A DNA stretch of 10,794 bases from Caldifarciminota bacterium (lineage in GTDB: Bacteria > Hydrothermota > Hydrothermia > B15-G9 > WFZT01): NCBI GenBank assembly GCA_026986235.1, contig JALSOY010000162.1, forward strand, positions 1 through 10,794, written 5' to 3'. The notes beneath the pieces were generated by a model. The model saw only the letters and a program-made list of their open reading frames with translations, was not told where the DNA came from and searched no databases. A program made the translations under genes and the position numbers. Shown piece by piece: positions 7,383-10,794 of this stretch; position 1 is the stretch's first letter; the number at the start of each line of letters is the position of its first letter.

Positions 7383-8156
7383 ATGAGCGATCTTCACTGG
7401 AAGACTTCAATAACAAAGATTGAACCTAACAAGATTTCTGTCAGGGGGTATCCCATAGACTACCTTATGGGAAAGGTGAGCTTTGCACAGGCGATATACC
7501 TAATACTGAAAGGTGAACTTCCCGACGAGAAAACTGGAAAACTGATTGACACGATTCTCGTATCATCAATAGACCACGGTGCAACTCCACCATCAACTCT
7601 GGCGGCAAGAACCATTGCATCCACGGGATCTCCCTTAAATGCAGCACTTGCAGGTGGCATTCTCGCCATTTATAGGTACCACGGCGGCGCGATAGAGGAC
7701 GCAATGAGGTTCTTTATCGAAGGGGTAAAAAGAGCAGAGGAGAGCGGAAAATCTCCTGAAGAAGTTGCCAGAGAAATGGTAAAAGAGAAAAAGGAAAAAA
7801 AGGAAAAAGTTTTTGGCTTCGGACACAGGTATCATACAAACGATCCCAGAACAAAGAAACTTTTTGAGATCGCAGGAGAGACAGGACATGCAGGGAAATT
7901 CGTGGAGTTTGCAAAGGCCACTCAGAATGCGCTAAGGGAAGTTCTCGGTAAAAATCTTCCTATAAATGTTGATGGCGCAATAGCTGCCGTTCTCTGCGAG
8001 CTCGGTTTCCCGCCAGAGCTCGGAAACGCATTTTTCATAATGGCAAGAACCCCGGGAATAATAGCCCATGTTTACGAAGAACAGACCAGAATGAAGCCCA
8101 TGAGAAAGATCCACCCCACAGATCATGAGTACGACGGACCGGAAAGAGGATTGTAA
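7383..8156 (+). CDS. Citryl-CoA lyase (small citrate-synthase-fold protein)
   Basis: Predicted to cleave citryl-CoA to acetyl-CoA and oxaloacetate in the cytoplasm; 257 residues, far shorter than citrate synthase (about 370-430) and like stand-alone Ccl or the C-terminal domain of ATP-citrate lyase. Citrate-synthase catalytic residues are visible: His65 in SIDHG, His148 in GFGHRYH and Asp197 in INVDG, with Arg149, Arg222 (ARTPG) and His229 as likely substrate contacts. The N-terminal WKTSITKIEPNKISVRGYPIDYLMG block is typical of the small lyase group. A Lys/Glu-rich insert KEKKEKKEK (134-142) precedes the GHR loop. Pairing with the upstream synthetase subunit argues for a two-step citrate cleavage. 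Other citrate-synthase-family C-C bond reactions cannot be excluded. Confidence 0.85.
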   Translation: MSDLHWKTSITKIEPNKISVRGYPIDYLMGKVSFAQAIYLILKGELPDEKTGKLIDTILVSSIDHGATPPSTLAARTIASTGSPLNAALAGGILAIYRYHGGAIEDAMRFFIEGVKRAEESGKSPEEVAREMVKEKKEKKEKVFGFGHRYHTNDPRTKKLFEIAGETGHAGKFVEFAKATQNALREVLGKNLPINVDGAIAAVLCELGFPPELGNAFFIMARTPGIIAHVYEEQTRMKPMRKIHPTDHEYDGPERGL

Positions 8157-8161
8157 CTATA

Positions 8162-8177
8162 GATCTTGATAAAGATC
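8162..8177. repeat. Short inverted repeat in the promoter of the barrel gene
   Basis: GATCTT (8162-8167), loop GATA, AAGATC (8172-8177), overlapping the -35 hexamer. The direct repeat AACTATA occurs on both sides at 8155-8161 and 8187-8193. It could be a regulator site or a weak hairpin at the end of the upstream operon. No U-run follows, so it is not a clear terminator. Confidence 0.35.
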
Positions 8178-8195
8178 GGTCGGAGAAACTATAAT
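8166..8195 (+). promoter_or_regulatory. Strong sigma70-type promoter of the barrel gene
   Basis: TTGATA (8166-8171, five of six consensus) and TATAAT (8190-8195, perfect) are 18 bp apart. Initiation about 7 nt after the -10 would fall near 8202, only about 3 nt before the ATG at 8205. This is the best promoter match in the window and implies independent, possibly leaderless expression. Confidence 0.65.
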
Positions 8196-8204
8196 CATTT
8201 CTGA

Positions 8205-9422
8205 ATGACAATGCTTCTCTTTCTTCTCCTGACCCAGATACCACTGAACTATGGTAGTAGGTGGATTGATCCCACCCTCTACCTTATTCCCTCAACATGG
8301 TACGGCCAGAGAGTGGTAAGTCAGATTAACCGAAATATCGAGGTAGATGGGTTCAGGATACCATACACAGAAGATGTTTCTCTCTTTTACTCCGGCTTCT
8401 ATGACGCAGATTTTAACCTTTTCTCCATAAGGTTCAGGAAAAAGGTTTACGATAAAACCCGACCTTTTACAGTTCTGAATTCAGAAAGAGGGTACGGAAA
8501 CTATGCATCTGCCGGTTTTATTTTTGGGGAGTCGTACAGAAAACTCTCTTTTTCCATTGCTACAAACTACATAAATGACGGGTTCAATAAATATTCAGTC
8601 GTGTCTCCTTCTCTTGGATACGGCAGTTTCCAGACTTACTATTACAGATTTATTCAGGACACCGGAAGGTACTTCAGGCTTTATTACGCCGGATACACGG
8701 GAAAGTTAGAACTTTCGGGTATTTATGGTGAATCTGTGGGAAGGAGAAAAGCTTTTTTCCACGGTTTTTCAGTCCGAAAGGTGTTCGGAGATCAAAAGTT
8801 CTACATTACAGGGGAGTTCCTCTCTAACGGGAAAAATTACGGGAAGGCAGGATTTACCTATAAAGCATTAAATCTTGCTATTGTCAAACCGTTCTTTCAA
8901 TCCAGGGTCTTTCCCGAATTTATATACACTCAAAAACTAAAGAGTTTCGTCGCCACCTTTCGAGGGATAACGGCGGATTCCAGTTACAGAACTTATTTTA
9001 TGACCGGCGTAGAGGGAACATTCCTGAACTTACTTGCCGGTTACGGCAGGGTTTATGATGGTACCGGCCAGAAAGGATTTATTGCCGGAAAAATGGTATC
9101 CCGTTTGGACTGGAAAAACTGGCACTTTAAAGTTGCCGGAACTTTTTACTCTGAAGAAAAATTCTCATTCGACTCATTAAGGGTAAGGGCTAAACTTACA
9201 TATTCGAGAGTTTTTAAAAGGGAAAATTACCTGAAAATTTCCGGAATCGCTGACTTTTTCGGAACCCCCATACTCTCAGTTGAAATAGAGGCAGGTTTGT
9301 TTAACAGCGTGTTTGTCAGGATTGAAGAGATTAACCTCATGGGGAGAGAGTATCCATTTGAGTTTCCGGAGAACGGCGAGAGGGTTTACCGCATCTCAGT
9401 TGCGGCTATCCTTTTTGATTAG
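8205..9422 (+). CDS. Probable outer-membrane beta-barrel protein of unknown function
   Basis: I do not recognise the family. The 405 residues begin with a short hydrophobic stretch (MTMLLFLLLTQIPLNYG) that may be an atypical signal peptide without a basic n-region. The rest is rich in Tyr, Phe, Gly and Ser, in many short alternating segments such as YYYRFIQDTGRYFRLYYAGY and KAFFHGFSVRKVFG, as expected for amphipathic transmembrane beta strands. No enzyme motif was seen. The C-terminus RISVAAILFD is strand-like, but the final residue is Asp rather than the aromatic common in barrel-insertion signals. Either ATG 8205 or ATG 8211 could be the start; neither has a well-placed SD. The last 4 nt overlap the converging regulator gene. 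Outer-membrane localisation is inferred from composition. Confidence 0.65.
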   Translation: MTMLLFLLLTQIPLNYGSRWIDPTLYLIPSTWYGQRVVSQINRNIEVDGFRIPYTEDVSLFYSGFYDADFNLFSIRFRKKVYDKTRPFTVLNSERGYGNYASAGFIFGESYRKLSFSIATNYINDGFNKYSVVSPSLGYGSFQTYYYRFIQDTGRYFRLYYAGYTGKLELSGIYGESVGRRKAFFHGFSVRKVFGDQKFYITGEFLSNGKNYGKAGFTYKALNLAIVKPFFQSRVFPEFIYTQKLKSFVATFRGITADSSYRTYFMTGVEGTFLNLLAGYGRVYDGTGQKGFIAGKMVSRLDWKNWHFKVAGTFYSEEKFSFDSLRVRAKLTYSRVFKRENYLKISGIADFFGTPILSVEIEAGLFNSVFVRIEEINLMGREYPFEFPENGERVYRISVAAILFD

Positions 9423-10639
9423 GTGAGTTCGTAAACGGTGTTTTTGCCCTTTCCCACCTTTTTAAGGATTCCCCGTTTAACCAGGTTGCTTAAATCGAGT
9501 CTTGCAGTTCTTTCAGATACACCCATGATCCTTTCGTAATCTTTTCTCGTTATATATCCTGCGTTTTTGATGTATTCAAGGAGTTTTCTTTCCCTCTCAG
9601 TGAGCCTCTTGGATTGGTATGTCATTTTCAGATTCAGTACAGTTTTGATACCCCCGTTGTCGATCTCGTGGACTATATTTCCGAAGTTGCAAAGAAGTGA
9701 CAGCTTCCTGAGCTTAAGGATACCACTGCCTGAAGTTGATGCAAGCCCCATTATTCCGGCAAAACGGTAGAGCAGGGGATTCCTTATATACAGATATCCC
9801 GGATCTGGAGTACCGTTTTCTCCGGCAACCAGACCTGGATTCCAGACCCGGATTGATGCATCCTGAATCGATACCAGATTGGGAACTCTCACAGTGTAAT
9901 CCCGGTGAAGAAGCGAATTTATCAAAACTTCTTCAACACTAACTTTCAGGCAATCATGGATTTTATCCTCTGTAAGTCCTTGATTTAACAGAACTTCTCT
10001 TATTTTACCTGATATCAATTGAAAAAGCCTATTGACCAGGTAGGGGATATTCATGTTGAGTGAACCTGTGCCCTCAACGATAACGGCACTCTGTGGAATG
10101 TAGATACTCGGGTCTTTGCCTGCGAGAAGGAGCAGGGCAAGAGTGGGATTTCCGTTTTTCACAAGACCTGCAGCTTCAAAGGGATTGGAAATACCGGATC
10201 CATAAATTTCTTCCAGTTTATCCCGAAGTAGGTTAACTAAATTACTGTCGTAAAAGTTATCGGGTACCCCTTTGACAGTCTCAGAGGTGAAGTCACTATC
10301 CTTTTCACCTGCAAGTCTCAGTATGTCCTCACGGCCAGCATAAACAACCTGATCGTTTTTTATGATGGTAATTTTACCGTTATAAACATAGGGTTTGAGG
10401 GGTCCATCCGGGACATAGATGTAGGTTTTACCTTCGTCTTCAAAACTCACAAGTTCCATTGGGGGATTTAGTCCTGTGGAGGAGACATATAAGGGATCCC
10501 GGCAATCTACTCTGATGATACCACCACCAGAGTTGGCGAGGGCGACTACAAATTCCATGAGGGAGGGGATACGCTGACAATCGAGGGCAAAGGAAACCTC
10601 CTGTGACCTGAAAAAATCTTTCAAATTTTCCGGCAACAT
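9419..10639 (-). CDS. COG2865-type ATP-binding transcriptional regulator with winged helix
   Basis: Predicted cytoplasmic regulator of 406 residues. The N-terminus (about 10-110) resembles an AlbA_2/Schlafen-like DNA-binding domain: FVVALANSGGGIIRVD (30-45) keeps the core AfaNs.GG pattern, but the upstream E-x-K motif reads EVSFALD, so the domain looks degenerate. The middle carries a HATPase_c_4-like domain with EEVLINSLLHRDYTV (236-250), RVWNPGL (264-270), RNPLL and a glycine motif SGSG (303-306). The C-terminus (346-406) is a winged helix, with ITRKDYERIMGVSERTARLDLSNLVKRGIL. The ATG at 10639 lies 6 nt after a -10 hexamer and within an array of CCGG-centred repeats, so it probably controls its own promoter. 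Ligand and other targets are unknown. Confidence 0.82.
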   Translation of the reverse strand: MLPENLKDFFRSQEVSFALDCQRIPSLMEFVVALANSGGGIIRVDCRDPLYVSSTGLNPPMELVSFEDEGKTYIYVPDGPLKPYVYNGKITIIKNDQVVYAGREDILRLAGEKDSDFTSETVKGVPDNFYDSNLVNLLRDKLEEIYGSGISNPFEAAGLVKNGNPTLALLLLAGKDPSIYIPQSAVIVEGTGSLNMNIPYLVNRLFQLISGKIREVLLNQGLTEDKIHDCLKVSVEEVLINSLLHRDYTVRVPNLVSIQDASIRVWNPGLVAGENGTPDPGYLYIRNPLLYRFAGIMGLASTSGSGILKLRKLSLLCNFGNIVHEIDNGGIKTVLNLKMTYQSKRLTERERKLLEYIKNAGYITRKDYERIMGVSERTARLDLSNLVKRGILKKVGKGKNTVYELT

Positions 10640-10698
10640 ACCGGTATCTTACCGGATATTACCGGCACTGTCAACCTTTACCGGCAAATTACCGGTAA
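10627..10698. repeat. Array of six CCGG-centred decamers, probable operator
   Basis: CCGG cores start at 10630, 10641, 10652, 10662, 10681 and 10692, in decamers resembling TTACCGGYAA. TTACCGGTAA at 10689-10698 and ATACCGGTAT at 10638-10647 are perfect palindromes. Steps are 11, 11, 10, 19 and 11 bp, close to the helical repeat, so the cores would face one side of the DNA. The 19-bp gap contains the -35 hexamer of the regulator's promoter. The array spans upstream of -35, the spacer, the -10/start gap and codons 3-4 of the gene. The downstream winged-helix regulator is the natural candidate to bind it. Confidence 0.75.
10646..10674 (-). promoter_or_regulatory. Promoter of the regulator gene
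   Basis: On the minus strand a perfect TTGACA (10674-10669) is followed after 17 bp by TAAGAT (10651-10646, four of six). The -10 ends 6 nt before the ATG at 10639, so initiation would fall at or next to the start codon. No SD is present. CCGG repeats fill the spacer and the -10/ATG gap. Confidence 0.6.
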
Positions 10699-10724
10699 AA
10701 TCAGGTGTAAAATGTCATCTGTGC

Positions 10725-10733
10725 TGTTATAGA
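10725..10733 (+). promoter_or_regulatory. Candidate extended -10 promoter for a divergent gene
   Basis: TGT followed by TATAGA (10728-10733) forms an extended -10 element on the plus strand, 6 nt before the ATG at 10740. No convincing -35 is seen (GTGTAA at 17 bp). The CCGG array lies just upstream, so it could serve both directions. Confidence 0.3.
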
Positions 10734-10739
10734 ACAATT

Positions 10740-10794
10740 ATGAAATTTCTTGCATTTCGAGTAAATTACAACTTGAAGTTCACAGTCACGAACA
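10740..10794 (+). CDS. Possible start of a divergent gene, cut by window end
   Basis: From the ATG at 10740 the frame stays open for 18 codons to the window edge, encoding MKFLAFRVNYNLKFTVTN. There is no SD, but a -10-like element sits 6 nt upstream, as in the other leaderless-looking starts here. The divergent arrangement around a shared operator region is common for a regulator and its target. The fragment is too short to assign to a family, and a chance open frame of this length is quite possible. Confidence 0.4.
   Translation, partial: MKFLAFRVNYNLKFTVTN

Noticed and set aside
7781..7817. A-rich tract with a seven-A run as a possible programmed frameshift site
   Set aside because: The frame continues through the conserved GHR motif to a full-length lyase, and no alternative frame product or stimulatory structure is evident; it simply encodes Lys/Glu.
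8162..8177. Hairpin as rho-independent terminator of the citryl-CoA lyase operon
   Set aside because: The stem is only 6 bp and AT-containing, and no U-run follows.
8990..9145. Several CCGG occurrences inside the barrel gene as further operators
   Set aside because: They arise mainly from Ala-Gly codons (GCCGG), lack TTACCGG context and show no regular spacing.
10630..10698. CCGG repeats as a CRISPR array or iteron origin
   Set aside because: Units are only about 10 bp with no spacers, too short for CRISPR; they overlap a promoter and start codon, which fits operators better than iterons, and no replication gene is nearby.
10712..10732. Six-codon open frame (MSSVLL) as a leader peptide
   Set aside because: It has no SD well placed and overlaps the candidate -10 element; too short to support.

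Overview
This window reads as chromosomal DNA of a diderm (outer-membrane) bacterium with mid-range GC and Lys/Glu/Arg-rich proteins, possibly a thermophile. The diderm reading rests on an LptF/LptG-type LPS-export permease and a probable outer-membrane beta-barrel. I cannot name the organism. The gene mix would suit an uncultivated thermophilic lineage (WOR-3/Hydrothermae-like), but that is a guess. No rRNA, tRNA, CRISPR, insertion sequence or prophage was seen.

Layout. 1-624: 3' part of a crotonase-superfamily gene that lacks both classical hydratase glutamates. 698-2950: MaeB-type malic enzyme fused to a phosphotransacetylase-like domain, with its own probable promoter and Shine-Dalgarno (SD) sequence. 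2952-2995: a perfect 20-bp inverted repeat with a 4-nt loop. 3004-3579: class II (FucA-like) aldolase. 3629-8156: a tight five-gene run plus a leading small membrane gene, in the order DUF2905-like protein, LptF/LptG permease, Era GTPase, PAP2-related membrane protein, succinyl-CoA/citryl-CoA synthetase alpha-type subunit, citryl-CoA lyase. Junctions are overlaps of 1-4 nt or gaps of 2-11 nt. 8205-9422: a probable outer-membrane beta-barrel protein behind a near-consensus promoter. 9419-10639 (minus strand): a COG2865-type regulator (degenerate AlbA_2/Schlafen-like N-terminus, HATPase_c_4-type domain, winged helix), convergent with and overlapping the barrel gene. 10740-10794: the probable first 18 codons of a divergent gene cut by the window edge.

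Metabolism. Malic enzyme links malate to pyruvate with NADP(H). The synthetase-alpha/citryl-CoA-lyase pair resembles the C-terminal part of ATP-citrate lyase split into two genes, as in the two-step citrate cleavage of Hydrogenobacter. The ATP-grasp partner subunit is not in the window, so the direction and exact substrate remain open.

Most notable signals. (i) Six CCGG-centred decamers (consensus TTACCGGYAA) lie at 10-11-bp steps, with one 19-bp step, across the regulator's promoter and start codon. They look like a helically phased operator array, probably autoregulatory. (ii) Three genes that head transcription units, and perhaps the divergent fourth, have a -10-like hexamer ending only 6-9 nt before the ATG and no properly spaced SD, whereas several operon-internal genes have good SDs. 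This suggests leaderless transcripts. I did not find a convincing wholly new defence or mobile system here.
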